Positions 25,779 to 35,374 are shown, numbered from the stretch's first letter. The stretch: 64,000 bases of DNA from Frankineae bacterium MT45 (GCA_900100325.1 LT629697.1:1795423-1859422), one strand, 5' to 3'. Notes: generated by a model not told the origin, from the letters alone. A program made the numbers and translations.

Positions 25779-26429
25779 ATGGCGACCACGAGTGCGCTCG
25801 GAACCTACCCGATTCCCACAGGTGGCGACACCGACAACATGGCCACCATCCTCGCGACGCTCGTCGCGGCGATGGAGAAGGACACTCTGATCAAGTTCGC
25901 GAACGCAGCCGCTCGCGACGCGACGATCACCTCCCCGGTCACCGGCATGGAGTGCTGGCTCACCGCAGAGGGGTACCACACCTTCTACGACGGTTCAGTG
26001 TGGCGACCTCGTCCCGGCACCGAGTTGTTCAGCGGCGGCGCCACGTTCACCGGACCCGGCTCGGTAACCACCGCCGGCACATCAGCGACGTACACCTCGG
26101 CGTTGAGTTTGCCCGTGCAGCCGTTCCCGACCCGGATCAACGTGCAGTTCGGCAACCTGATCACCGTGACGAGCGGCGGCTCCGACCAGGTGGACGTTGA
26201 ACTTATGGCGACGATCAACGGCACACTTTCGGTCCTACGCCGGTTCCGCTGCTTCGGTGATGGCTCAACCGGTTCAGGGGCGTACGCATCGCCGGTTCCA
26301 CTGGCTGCCTCGGCCACCGTGTCGGTCTACGGGCAACTAGTGAAAGACACCGGCACCAACACCGCGCGGCTGTCGAACTATGCGGATAGCTCGATCGAGT
26401 ACCTCGACGTGCAGCAGTTCGCGGCGTGA
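25779..26429 (+). CDS. Minor tail / fibre protein
   Basis: This 216-aa protein starts at ATG 25779. The N-terminal segment (TYPIPTGGDTDNMATILATL) resembles the start of tail fibres that attach to baseplates, followed by MECWLTAEGYHTFYDGSVWR and a beta-rich C-terminal domain (RINVQFGNLITVTSGGSDQV). It probably attaches to the baseplate and contacts the cell. Confidence 0.68.
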   Translation: MATTSALGTYPIPTGGDTDNMATILATLVAAMEKDTLIKFANAAARDATITSPVTGMECWLTAEGYHTFYDGSVWRPRPGTELFSGGATFTGPGSVTTAGTSATYTSALSLPVQPFPTRINVQFGNLITVTSGGSDQVDVELMATINGTLSVLRRFRCFGDGSTGSGAYASPVPLAASATVSVYGQLVKDTGTNTARLSNYADSSIEYLDVQQFAA

Positions 26430-26512
26430 CCAGGAAGGCAGGCAGCGCTATGGCGTCACGTATTGAGCCATGAAAAGCGTGGAATCCCCCGTCTCCTGCG
26501 AGAGGTTAGCTG

Positions 26513-26779
26513 ATGGTGCTGATAGTCATCGGAACGCTGGTCTCGCTGGTCACCATCCTCAGCGGCCTGGCCACCGTCTACTACCTGTTCAAGCAGTCGC
26601 AGCGGGACATACGCCGCGAGAACCGTGACGCGATTGACGACGCGGTTCGGGAGGCCCAGGAAGACGACGCCCGGGAGATCAACCGCATCCGAGATCAGCT
26701 GATCGAGACGCGCGCCGAACGTGACCACAAGCAGACGCGCATCGAGCAATTGGAAGATCTACTGAGAGGCCCCAAATGA
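26513..26779 (+). CDS. Membrane protein with coiled coil, lysis cassette
   Basis: This 88-aa protein starts at ATG 26513. One N-terminal transmembrane helix (VLIVIGTLVSLVTILSGLATVYYLF) is followed by a highly charged coiled-coil to the C-terminus. In this position (before the endolysin) it could be a holin, antiholin or spanin-like component. It is ATGA-coupled to the next gene. Confidence 0.65.
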   Translation: MVLIVIGTLVSLVTILSGLATVYYLFKQSQRDIRRENRDAIDDAVREAQEDDAREINRIRDQLIETRAERDHKQTRIEQLEDLLRGPK

Positions 26780-27120
26780 TCCGCGGACCGCAGATTAAGA
26801 CGCAGACCGACAGGGCGCTGTGGCGTTGGGTCAAGTTCGCGATGACGTTGCTGGTGCTGTGCATCCTGCTCATCGGCACAACTGTTGGTGCGATCGGTTT
26901 CGCGGTTGCCATGCGCGCCCACAACGATCTTCGCTCCCAGTGCGCCGTCTGGCACGACGTCGGGAGCTCGCCGGTAGCGACGACGACCTCGCCGCTCGGC
27001 CTGCACTTGGTCGCCGACGGCCGCGCTCAATTCCAGCGGCTCGACTGCGCGAGCCAATATGGCCCGCTACCTCCGCCCGATCCCCGCGTAGCCGCGATCA
27101 TGCTCACCTTGGGGGGCTGA
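26776..27120 (+). CDS. Single-pass membrane protein of the lysis cassette
   Basis: This 114-aa protein has an N-terminal basic stretch, one transmembrane helix (FAMTLLVLCILLIGTTVGAI), then an extracytoplasmic segment with two Cys (SQCAVWHDVGSSP, RLDCASQYGP) that could form a disulfide. It may be a holin partner. It overlaps the endolysin start by one base. Confidence 0.65.
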   Translation: MIRGPQIKTQTDRALWRWVKFAMTLLVLCILLIGTTVGAIGFAVAMRAHNDLRSQCAVWHDVGSSPVATTTSPLGLHLVADGRAQFQRLDCASQYGPLPPPDPRVAAIMLTLGG

Positions 27121-28058
27121 TGACGACCCTCGTCGCCTACGACGCCGCATACATGGCGGCCAACATCAAGGCCGTCCTGGCCAAGAAGCCGTTGTTCCTG
27201 CCGCTCTACACCGACGGCCCCTACGCGGCGTCGCAGGCCCTCGTCGACGAGATCCACGGCAACGGGTCCGGGATTCTCTGGAACCACGAGCGCAGCCCCT
27301 CGCAACTCAGCGGCGGCCGCCCGGCTGGTGTCCAGGCCGCTCACGACGCGATGGCGGCGATCGCCGCGCGCGGGACGCCGATGGACGGCACGGTCGGCTG
27401 CATCTACTCCGTCGACCTGAGCGTCGCGGCCGCGGACTTCTACCGCTACGACGCCGGGTTCGACGGGATCAACGACACCCACGCCGGCCACCTGAAGGCG
27501 GGCTGCTACGGCGAAGGTGCGCTGATCGATCACCTCGTCGCCGGGAAGCGGGTGCAGCTGAAGAGCTGGCTCTCCGCGTCGAAGTCGTTCCCCAGCTGGA
27601 ACCCGGCGTCGCCGAACGTCGGCCTCTACCAACTCGTCGGGACCGACGTCCCGAACACCGACAAAGACATCATCACCGACCCCACCCACCTCGGTGTGTG
27701 GTGGGCGCCCGGAAGCCCCTACTCAAACGGAGGAACCGTGACCAGTCCCGCCGATATCCAGAAGGCCATTGTGGCCACACCGATCAACCTCGGCACCTAC
27801 GGCACGCAGGCCCTCGGCCCGGTGCTGTCCGAGCTGTTCGCCCGCGGCCGGCAGTCCGCGCCGATCCTGGCCGCGCTCAACCAGGCTGCCGTCGACTCCA
27901 AGGCTGGGCTCGCCGCAATCAGCGCCGCGCTCCCTGCGATCGTCACTGCGGTGTCCAACGTGCAGGCAGGCCAGCTTGACCCGACGGTCGCGGCGAACAT
28001 CGCGAAGCTGACCGACCTCGTGACGAAGTTCGCGACCGCGCTGGGCGGTGCCGCATGA
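27120..28058 (+). CDS. Endolysin with DUF1906 / Rv2525c-like glycoside-hydrolase-fold domain
   Basis: This 312-aa protein starts at ATG 27120. The N-terminal ~195 residues match the Rv2525c-like domain of the glycoside-hydrolase-like superfamily (VAYDAAYMAANIKAVLAK, then GIINDT-type FDGINDTHAGHL, KSWLSASKSFPSWNP), known in actinobacterial phage lysins. The C-terminal ~100 residues are helical and low-complexity with no cell-wall motif I can name. It probably cleaves peptidoglycan at lysis. Confidence 0.8.
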   Translation: MTTLVAYDAAYMAANIKAVLAKKPLFLPLYTDGPYAASQALVDEIHGNGSGILWNHERSPSQLSGGRPAGVQAAHDAMAAIAARGTPMDGTVGCIYSVDLSVAAADFYRYDAGFDGINDTHAGHLKAGCYGEGALIDHLVAGKRVQLKSWLSASKSFPSWNPASPNVGLYQLVGTDVPNTDKDIITDPTHLGVWWAPGSPYSNGGTVTSPADIQKAIVATPINLGTYGTQALGPVLSELFARGRQSAPILAALNQAAVDSKAGLAAISAALPAIVTAVSNVQAGQLDPTVAANIAKLTDLVTKFATALGGAA

Positions 28059-28492
28059 GCGAGCTCACCAACGAAATCACCGTCGTCGAAGCGTCGCTGG
28101 TGAAGCGGCAGCCGGCCGTCATCTACTCGGCGTCCGCAGGGCTGCTCCTCGCCGCGTTGACGTTCCTGGCGGAGCGAAAGGTGATCAGGGCCGACCAGGT
28201 AGTGCCGTTGCAGCAGTTCCTGCTGCCCAGTGTCATCCTGGTCGTCACCACCGCGACCGGGTTCCTGATCCGCCGCGTAGTGCGTCCGATCATCAAGGAC
28301 ATCGAGAAGTTCGACGCCGACCACGGCGGGATCATCGGCGACGCCCTGGCCGTCGCTGTGCCGGTCATCGAGACCCCGAATGTCTCGCCTGATGTGCAGG
28401 CGCAGATCGATCAGATCAACGCGCTAGTGGCGGCCCTCCCGGCACCTCCCGTGGCTCCGCCGGCCATCCCGCCCGTAGTGGCCGAGGCCTAG
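28055..28492 (+). CDS. Holin-like two-helix membrane protein
   Basis: This 145-aa protein is ATGA-coupled to the endolysin. Two transmembrane helices are visible (VIYSASAGLLLAALTFLA; LLPSVILVVTTATGFLI), with a Pro/Ala-rich C-terminal tail (APPVAPPAIPPVV). Two-helix proteins next to endolysins are commonly holins. Confidence 0.72.
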   Translation: MSELTNEITVVEASLVKRQPAVIYSASAGLLLAALTFLAERKVIRADQVVPLQQFLLPSVILVVTTATGFLIRRVVRPIIKDIEKFDADHGGIIGDALAVAVPVIETPNVSPDVQAQIDQINALVAALPAPPVAPPAIPPVVAEA

Positions 28493-28560
28493 CACTCTCA
28501 CTCCTTACCCACCCGTGACCCGACTCCGGCCGGGCTCTGAGGCGACCCCTGGAGGGTGCC

Positions 28561-29082
28561 ATGACCATGCCAGTGCTCTCGACAACCCTGGCCACGAAGT
28601 GGGTGCTGCAGGTCGATACGTCGCTCGCTCAGGACGGCTCGATCTGGACCCCGGCCCGTGGCATGACCGATTTCCAGCCGGGCGTCGATCAGCAGACGCA
28701 GGACGACTCGGACTACGACGCGGGTGTGTGGGGGTCGGACGTCGCCACCCAGTTGAAGTGGAAGCTCACCTGCAAATTCGACCGGAAGGTCGCGACCGGG
28801 TACGCCGAGGACCCCGGTCAGCTTGCGCTTCGCGCCGCGGCCGTGAACACCGGCAACTCCTCGATCGTGTCGGTCCGCTGGTTTGACCGCAACGGCGGCC
28901 AGGAGGCCTACCAGGGACTCGCCGTCGTCACCTGGTCTGACGACGGCGGGAACACCTCGGCGAAGTCCAGTGTCTCCGTGGCCGTCTCCGGCCGCGGGCC
29001 CCGCAACACCATCAGCAACCCGGCAGCGATCTCCGGTCTGGGCTACGGCTCGGGCCTCTACGGCAGCGGAATCTACGGATAG
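28561..29082 (+). CDS. Second tail-tube paralogue without TIG domain
   Basis: This 173-aa protein starts at ATG 28561 (GGAGGG upstream). From LSTTLATKWVLQVD to VSVAVSGRGPRNTISNP it is clearly homologous to the tube domain of the protein at 18929-19660. The DNA is near-identical over long blocks (for example the codons for GMTDFQPGV and DQQTQDDSDY), so the duplication is recent. The Ig domain is missing and the C-terminus gains a Gly/Tyr-rich tail (GLGYGSGLYGSGIYG). It sits between lysis and fibre genes, an unusual place for a tube protein. Confidence 0.85.
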   Translation: MTMPVLSTTLATKWVLQVDTSLAQDGSIWTPARGMTDFQPGVDQQTQDDSDYDAGVWGSDVATQLKWKLTCKFDRKVATGYAEDPGQLALRAAAVNTGNSSIVSVRWFDRNGGQEAYQGLAVVTWSDDGGNTSAKSSVSVAVSGRGPRNTISNPAAISGLGYGSGLYGSGIYG

Positions 29083-29090
29083 GACGTCTC

Positions 29091-30596
29091 ATGAGCACAC
29101 AAATCACGAAGCCCACCGTCGGCGGCGATGCCGGCTCATGGGGGGCGAAGAACAATGCCGCACTCGATGCGCTGGCGGCGGCCCAGGTCACGCCGACAGC
29201 GGTGATGACCGCCGCGCACGCCGCAGTGGCCGGCGAGATGGTGCTGTCCGACGCGTCGGCCGGGACGTTCACGCACATCGTGCCGACGGCCGCCGCGGCG
29301 GGCATGCGAGTCGGCTATAAGAAGGTCGACACCAGCGTCAACGCCGTGATCCTGCAACTGCAGGGATCGGACGTGTTCAACCGCGCTGGTGGTGGTCAGT
29401 CGCTGACCCTGCGGGTGCCTGGCCACGGAGTCACGCTCACATCGGCTGGCGGCGGAGTATGGACCGTTGATTCCAGCGATATCCCGTTGGCGCAGACGGA
29501 CCTCCGCTATGCCAACACGCTCGTCAACCCGAACGCGCTCTCTGCATGGAAGGCCGGTCTGGCGAGTCGCGACACAGCGCGTTGCAACATTCTCTGGATC
29601 GGTGATTCGATCACCCAGGGCTACAACGCGGGGACCCCGGCCGCCCGATTCGTTCAGCGAGCGACGAAGCAGCTCGCTGCGAAGTACCCGGTCCAGGCGG
29701 GCAACCCTGCTGGCGGCTACTGGTACCCGGCTCAGTACATCACCAGCCCCGACAACGTCCCGACCCTCACGGGCACGAACTCTCAGGCCTACTACGGCGG
29801 CCCCGGCCTCTCGTCGGTCGTGTGGAGCGTCACCAACGGATCCATTCAGTGGACCGTGCAGGGCACCAGCGCCAAGGTCACCTTCATGAACGACTCGGGC
29901 GGGGACTACAACTACCTGCAGACGCTCGACACGGTCGCCGGCGGCGGCGGGTCGATTCTGCAGCAGACCGGCTCGACGATTCTCACCACGAAGACCTTCA
30001 CCTTCGCCGGTGGCAGCGGAAGCCACACCCTGAAGATCGCGCAGACCGGCGGCGTTGGGCACATGCGGATCGCAGGTGTTCAGGTTTTCGACGGCGACGA
30101 GACTGTCGGCATCTACAGCATCAACGGTGGGCACTCGACCATCAGCGCGTCGGTCTGGGTCGGCAACGATGCCAGCTTCAACGGCACCGGTCAGTCCTGG
30201 ATGGCCGCGGCGGGCGCTCTGTACACGCCGTCGCTCATCGTCATCAACTTGGGCGTCAACGATTACCTGAGCTCCCTCAGCGATTCCCCCACGTTCAAGG
30301 CGAATCTCCAGACCATCATCGCGAAGTACCGGCTCGGGGCTCCGAACTGCAGCTACCTGTTGGTGGCGAACTACGAACCGTACGCGGGCTCGGCAACGCT
30401 CGAGCCGTGGCAGAACTACGTCTCCGCGATGCGCAGCGTTGCCATGGATGACCCGACCGTGGCGTTCTACGATCTCTCGCGGATCATGCCCGTGTCGGAC
30501 ACGACGAACGCGCTTGGTCTCTACCACACCGACAAGGTCCACCCCGGTGTGAAGGGCCACCAGTTCATCGCCGACCAGTTGGCGAACATCCTATGA
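29091..30596 (+). CDS. Tail fibre with SGNH/GDSL hydrolase domain
   Basis: This 501-aa protein has an N-terminal ~150-residue fibre-attachment/beta region. An SGNH hydrolase domain follows: ILWIGDSITQG with Ser 173, VINLGVNDYLSSL and the C-terminal DKVHPGVKGH (Asp-x2-His dyad). Such domains deacetylate surface polysaccharides or cleave esters. A central insertion is beta-rich (GGGSILQQTGSTILTTKTFT). It probably modifies the host envelope during adsorption. Confidence 0.82.
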   Translation: MSTQITKPTVGGDAGSWGAKNNAALDALAAAQVTPTAVMTAAHAAVAGEMVLSDASAGTFTHIVPTAAAAGMRVGYKKVDTSVNAVILQLQGSDVFNRAGGGQSLTLRVPGHGVTLTSAGGGVWTVDSSDIPLAQTDLRYANTLVNPNALSAWKAGLASRDTARCNILWIGDSITQGYNAGTPAARFVQRATKQLAAKYPVQAGNPAGGYWYPAQYITSPDNVPTLTGTNSQAYYGGPGLSSVVWSVTNGSIQWTVQGTSAKVTFMNDSGGDYNYLQTLDTVAGGGGSILQQTGSTILTTKTFTFAGGSGSHTLKIAQTGGVGHMRIAGVQVFDGDETVGIYSINGGHSTISASVWVGNDASFNGTGQSWMAAAGALYTPSLIVINLGVNDYLSSLSDSPTFKANLQTIIAKYRLGAPNCSYLLVANYEPYAGSATLEPWQNYVSAMRSVAMDDPTVAFYDLSRIMPVSDTTNALGLYHTDKVHPGVKGHQFIADQLANIL

Positions 30597-31315
30597 GCGC
30601 CGTCACGCTCGACCGCTCGATGTTCTCCAGCGGCTACTACACCGGCGCGAACCGGGACAACCTGCCTAACCTCGGGAACCCGGAAGCGCAGAGCTACCTC
30701 CCCGGCCAGGTCGGGGAAAACGGCGCAGGGAGTGCGTTCTCGCTTACCGCGCAGGCGCAGCCCAACGTCAACCCGGACAACGGCGTCACCTACCCGTGGG
30801 CGTCGGGTGCGCTGAACAGCCACGACCAGTTCAACTTCAAGTACGGCACCGTCGAGGCGCGCGTGCACACACCGATCGGGCACGGACTGTGGTCGGCGTT
30901 CTGGACGGTCGGTGCCGACGGAAACTGGCCATACTCCGGCGAGATCGACATCGTCGAGACCGACGGCTGGCCAGACAAGAGCTCCTGCAACACCCACACC
31001 GCTGCGAAGCCGGGCGGAAGCCAGTATGTCGGCGCGCTCGACATGACGATCAGCCGCGGCTGGAAGCTCGACTGGCAGCCGACCTACATCGCGGTCTATC
31101 AGCGGGTGCTCGACACCGATCCCTGGACGCTTTTCAAGAAGATCACGGACCCGAACCTCCTGGTGCACGACTACCAGGAAATCGTGATCAATCTGGCGAT
31201 CGAGGCCGACGCGGTGAAGGTCGCTCCTGTCGTCACGTCAGGCGTCCTGTGGGTGACCCACCCGGTCGTGACGAGCACGGACTACGTGCTCAACGGCGTC
31301 CACCACACCCAGTAA
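30593..31315 (+). CDS. GH16-family glycosyl hydrolase-like tail protein
   Basis: This 240-aa protein is ATGA-coupled to the SGNH fibre. The motif EIDIVE (117-122) with surrounding FKYGTVEARVHTPIGHG and LWSAFWTVG is the active-site signature of GH16 laminarinase/licheninase-type enzymes (ExDxxE with Glu nucleophile and acid/base). This is a likely depolymerase for a beta-glucan or other surface polysaccharide. It has no signal peptide, consistent with virion assembly rather than secretion. Confidence 0.85.
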   Translation: MSAVTLDRSMFSSGYYTGANRDNLPNLGNPEAQSYLPGQVGENGAGSAFSLTAQAQPNVNPDNGVTYPWASGALNSHDQFNFKYGTVEARVHTPIGHGLWSAFWTVGADGNWPYSGEIDIVETDGWPDKSSCNTHTAAKPGGSQYVGALDMTISRGWKLDWQPTYIAVYQRVLDTDPWTLFKKITDPNLLVHDYQEIVINLAIEADAVKVAPVVTSGVLWVTHPVVTSTDYVLNGVHHTQ

Positions 31316-31331
31316 GAGAAGAGGCTTCTGC

Positions 31332-34001
31332 ATGGTTGCCGTGTTCCACACGTTGGTCAGTGCAGATGGCCGGCCGTTGGCAGGTGTACCGGTCGCTGCC
31401 ACGCTGACGGGCTTCGGTGCTGATGGGGTCACCCACACACAGGTCGGCAGCCCGGCCAGAACGGTCACCGACGCGACGGGGCGCTTCCAGCTCGACCTGA
31501 AGCCGAATTCGGCCTTTTCGCAGCTGAACACCTTCTACGTCCTGTCGATGACGGCCGTCGTGACGATGAACATCGTCGTGCCGGACGGTGCGGGCCCATT
31601 CTGGGCTGTGGATCTGATGACCACAGAACAGCCGACGCTCGGCGTGGTCGTCGGCTCTCAGGGGCCGCCCGGGCCGCCCGGGGCGGGCGGCAGCGGCGCG
31701 GTCTCCTCGGTCGCTGGCCGGACCGGCGCCGTCACGCTCTCCACCTCGGACGTCGCCGGCCTCGGCACCGCCGCGACGCACGCCGCGACCGACTTCGACG
31801 CCGCAGGCACAGCGGCGACCGCGGTGAACAACCTCGTCAACGCGGCACCCGGGGCTCTCAACACCCTGAAGGAACTCGCTGACGCCCTCGGCGACGACGC
31901 CAACTTCGCGGCGACGATGACTACCGCCCTTGCGGGGAAGGCATCGACGACTGCCCTCAATGCTGAGGTCACGAACCGGGGCACAGCGATCGCCGCCCAG
32001 CACACCGCCGACCAGGCGGAGTTCGTCGCGCAGTCGACGTTGCAGGCGATCACGCTGGGCACCGCCGCTGCACACGCGGCAACGGACTTCGACGCGGCCG
32101 GCGCAGCGACGATCCCTCCGGGTTCAGCGACGGCGAATGTCGTCAACGCCACCTCGACCGCCCAGCTCGCCGCGATCAGCGCAACCGGCCTCCCCGGCTA
32201 CGCCACGCTCCCTTCGTCGGCGCTGGTCACGATGAAGGGCGACAACTCGACCAACGACCTCGCCGCCTTCCGTGCGCTCGTCGTGTACCTCTCAGCCGCC
32301 TATGTCGCGACCGGGATCGCGCAGCACATCTACTGCCCGGCCGGCATATACCAGCTCCGCGACGGTGGCACCGTCTGGGCGACCGGCGTCGGCGTGACAG
32401 GCGACGGGCCCAATCGGACGATCTTCAAACTGTCCAACCCGGTGGCCACCACCAACCCCACTCCGTTCGCCACGTTCACCACCGCCCTCAACTCGGCCAG
32501 CGTCACCAACTACCTTGCCGACTGCACCTTCCGTGGCTTCACCGTCGACGGGTCTGGTGTCGCTCTGTCGGCCTACAACGTCGGCGCGAAGGCGTTTGCC
32601 CTGCAATTCATGGTCCGTCCGACGTTCGAGGACATTGTGCTGCAGAACTGCGGCGCGTCCGGCCTCGGCATCGACCACCTCGTCGACGGGTACGTCTCGA
32701 ACGTCCGCTGCTACAACAATGGCCGACTGTCCGCCGGTGGCACTGACATCGGCGCAGCTGGTCTCGGCATCGGTGTCGGCGGGTGGGCCGCCGGCGGATC
32801 CGCCCTCACCGAGGGCGCGGACTTCATCGGCTGCATCGGTCAGGGCAACGCCACCCACGGCATCTTCTTCGAGCTGCAGAACTCCGCCTGGACCCGGCCG
32901 AAGGGCTACCGGGTCATCGGCGGGAAGTTCATCGGCAACCGGTACGGCGTCTCCGACTGGGGCTGCGACGGGCTGCAGGTGATCGGCGCGAACATCTCGG
33001 CCAACGTCCAGCACGGATTCAATGTCAGCGCCTCCGGTGTCGGCTCGGTCGCCGGCGCGGCCGGGATCGTGTCGGGTTGCGTCATCGACGGCAACGCCCT
33101 CGACGGGGTCTGCATCGGCGACACCCCCGGCGGCTTCACCGTCACCGGCAACCGCATCTCCAACAACGGCCGCGACGGCTACCACATCCTCAACGTGGTC
33201 AACGCCTCCACCGTGGGCCTCGCCGCGATGGTCGAGTCGAACAACGACATCTACTCCAACGGCCGCTGCGCCGTCCGCGTCGACGCGGTCCTCAACAACC
33301 CCTTCATCCTCAACACCCGCGGCCGCAACAACTGCATCAGCGCAGCCGGCTCGTCCACCAACAGCGGCGGCACCGTCACCTACACCGCCTTCACCGTCGT
33401 CGACACGGCCGCCGCGTGGGCTGTCAACTCGCAGGTCGGCAAGATCGTCACCGTCGGCGGCCTGACGGCCATCGTCGCCTCCAACACCGCCACGACGCTG
33501 ACCCTGTGGCCCTACAAGGCCAACGCGACCTCCGCCTGGTCGACGGGCGCACCAGCGGCCGGCACCGCATACAGCCTCCCCGCCGCCTCGACCGACCGCG
33601 CCGGCATGACCTTCAACGCCGCGGTCAATCACCCGATCATCCGAAGCAACCGGTTCTGGGACGACAACGGCACCCGCATCCAGCCCTACGGCTGGATCAT
33701 CACCGCGTCGGGGACGTGCGCGTCCGGGCAGGTGTCGGAAAACGACCTGCTCGGCAACCTCACCGCCTCCTATCTCTTCACCACCGCGCCGAGCGCCGGC
33801 AACTGGATGAACAACGGCGGCATCGCAGTGCAGGCGCTCGCGTCGCCGGGCGTCACGGTCATCGACGGGCCCCTGTCATTCGCCCCGACAACCGTGACGA
33901 CGGCGCCTGGCGCTGGTGGCGCTGCTGCGCTGCCGGCGACACCGGCCGGGTACATGACGGTCACGGTCAACGGCACCGCCCGCCAGATCGCCTACTACTA
34001 G
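31332..34001 (+). CDS. Tail spike with collagen-like and right-handed beta-helix regions
   Basis: This 889-aa protein has an N-terminal ~95-residue beta domain, a short collagen-like segment (GPPGPPGAGG about 111-120) and low-complexity Ala/Thr helices (about 125-270). A long beta-helix follows with repeated N-G-x-D-G-V/I patterns (CVIDGNALDGVCIGD, ISNNGRDGYHIL). Parallel beta-helix spikes bind and often degrade host surface polymers. No catalytic residues can be assigned by eye. Confidence 0.8.
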   Translation: MVAVFHTLVSADGRPLAGVPVAATLTGFGADGVTHTQVGSPARTVTDATGRFQLDLKPNSAFSQLNTFYVLSMTAVVTMNIVVPDGAGPFWAVDLMTTEQPTLGVVVGSQGPPGPPGAGGSGAVSSVAGRTGAVTLSTSDVAGLGTAATHAATDFDAAGTAATAVNNLVNAAPGALNTLKELADALGDDANFAATMTTALAGKASTTALNAEVTNRGTAIAAQHTADQAEFVAQSTLQAITLGTAAAHAATDFDAAGAATIPPGSATANVVNATSTAQLAAISATGLPGYATLPSSALVTMKGDNSTNDLAAFRALVVYLSAAYVATGIAQHIYCPAGIYQLRDGGTVWATGVGVTGDGPNRTIFKLSNPVATTNPTPFATFTTALNSASVTNYLADCTFRGFTVDGSGVALSAYNVGAKAFALQFMVRPTFEDIVLQNCGASGLGIDHLVDGYVSNVRCYNNGRLSAGGTDIGAAGLGIGVGGWAAGGSALTEGADFIGCIGQGNATHGIFFELQNSAWTRPKGYRVIGGKFIGNRYGVSDWGCDGLQVIGANISANVQHGFNVSASGVGSVAGAAGIVSGCVIDGNALDGVCIGDTPGGFTVTGNRISNNGRDGYHILNVVNASTVGLAAMVESNNDIYSNGRCAVRVDAVLNNPFILNTRGRNNCISAAGSSTNSGGTVTYTAFTVVDTAAAWAVNSQVGKIVTVGGLTAIVASNTATTLTLWPYKANATSAWSTGAPAAGTAYSLPAASTDRAGMTFNAAVNHPIIRSNRFWDDNGTRIQPYGWIITASGTCASGQVSENDLLGNLTASYLFTTAPSAGNWMNNGGIAVQALASPGVTVIDGPLSFAPTTVTTAPGAGGAAALPATPAGYMTVTVNGTARQIAYY

Positions 34002-34012
34002 CGGGTGAGGTC

Positions 34013-35158
34013 ATGACTGCATTCCGGGTCGCCGTCGTCGGCGGCGCGACCTACGCCATCGCCAGGTCCGGGAACCTATATGCGATCCCCGCGTCGGGTG
34101 CCGCGCCGGGTGCGCCGACATACGTCCGGTACCAGCAGGCCGACCAGATCGCACCCGCTGGTGCTACTGGGTGGATCGTCCCTCACCTCGCGATGATCAC
34201 GTGGGAAGCGCCGACGAGCGGCGGGACGGTCACCTCGTACGTGATCACCCCGTCTATCTCCGGGGTGGCGCAGACGCCGGTCACGTGCACGGTCAGCAGT
34301 CTGACGAAGCTCGGTCAGTACATCCCTGGCAACGCCGACTCCTGGACCGTCACAGCGGTCGGGCCGGGTGGTTCCTCAAGCCCGGTCACCGCGACCCCAG
34401 TCGGACCGTCCGGGGCGCTGACGGTCTACACCAACGACGTCACCGTCCCTCCCGGTGGGAACATCAGTAACTTCGACATCCATGACTCGCACCTCATCCT
34501 CGGCGACGGTGCGACCGCCACCAACGGCATCGTCCGGGGGTGGACGACGGGTGAAACGGTGGCCTACCTCCAGGCCGGCGCGAACTGCACCATCACCGAC
34601 GTCCGGGTCGGCGGCGGCGCTGACGGCGTCACCCCCTCGACGGGGGCGAACGGGTTCCTCTGTGGCGGCCCGGGGACCGTCATGAAACGGTGCGAGATCC
34701 GCTACGTCGGCGACGGCATCCACTGCGACGGCGGAGTCATCTTCGATGGGGTGCTCGTCCACTTCCTCGCGAACTCCGCCACGTCGCCGGTGTCATCTCC
34801 GCACTCGGACGCGCTCCAAACCCTCTCCGTCAGCCCCTCCGGCCCGATCAACGTCTACCGGTCGCTGTGGATGGGTGGCACCGCCACCAACATGTTCTTC
34901 GAGGACTGGGGCAACGGGCCGACTAGCGGCGTCGACATCGACACCAACGTCATCCTGTCCGAGCGGAACGGTGGGGGGAGCAGCGGCTTCGCGATCAACT
35001 TCGCTAACACCGGGTCGCAGGGCAACCCGATCAGTTGCCGGGTCGTCAACAACTGGATCTCCAACTCGGCCGACTGGACGGTCGCCGGCGGCGGGTTGAG
35101 CCTGCCGACCAACGCGGTGACGTCGGGGAACTACCACCTCGACGGGTCGCCGGCCTAA
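34013..35158 (+). CDS. Tail fibre with fibronectin-III-like and beta-helix regions
   Basis: This 381-aa protein starts at ATG 34013. Residues about 40-125 resemble a fibronectin III domain (MITWEAPTSGGTVTSYVITP; WTVTAVGPGGSSSPVTATP). Residues about 140-380 are a short beta-helix (IHCDGGVIFDGVLVHFL; ISCRVVNNWISNSADW). A longer upstream reading in the same frame lies inside the beta-helix spike gene and is not coding. It is probably the last fibre of the tail cluster. Confidence 0.75.
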   Translation: MTAFRVAVVGGATYAIARSGNLYAIPASGAAPGAPTYVRYQQADQIAPAGATGWIVPHLAMITWEAPTSGGTVTSYVITPSISGVAQTPVTCTVSSLTKLGQYIPGNADSWTVTAVGPGGSSSPVTATPVGPSGALTVYTNDVTVPPGGNISNFDIHDSHLILGDGATATNGIVRGWTTGETVAYLQAGANCTITDVRVGGGADGVTPSTGANGFLCGGPGTVMKRCEIRYVGDGIHCDGGVIFDGVLVHFLANSATSPVSSPHSDALQTLSVSPSGPINVYRSLWMGGTATNMFFEDWGNGPTSGVDIDTNVILSERNGGGSSGFAINFANTGSQGNPISCRVVNNWISNSADWTVAGGGLSLPTNAVTSGNYHLDGSPA

Positions 35159-35259
35159 AGCTTCCCGTAGCGCTGCGGGAGGACGCGCCTTTTCCAGGAG
35201 GCGTGACAACTGAATAAGCCGCGTCCCGACGCGGTGTCCCCCGTGGTTCCCAGCCACTA

Positions 35260-35293
35260 GCCGCTGCTCCGTCGTGGAAAGCGGAGCAGCGGC
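35260..35293 (+). terminator. Hairpin terminator after the fibre cluster
   Basis: A 12-bp perfect stem (GCCGCTGCTCCG and its complement) encloses a 10-base loop in the 216-base gap before the next gene. No T-run follows. Confidence 0.65.
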
Positions 35294-35374
35294 GAGGCTG
35301 AACCAAACACTAACTTAACGAGCCCGGCCGCGGGTAGATGCGCGCGACCCACCACCCAACTGAAGGAGATCCGC

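Noticed and set aside
34013-35158. Reading the last fibre as part of a 791-codon gene starting at 32783
   Set aside because: The upstream part overlaps the beta-helix spike in another frame and is Arg/His-rich shadow; the ATG at 34013 has proper coding style.
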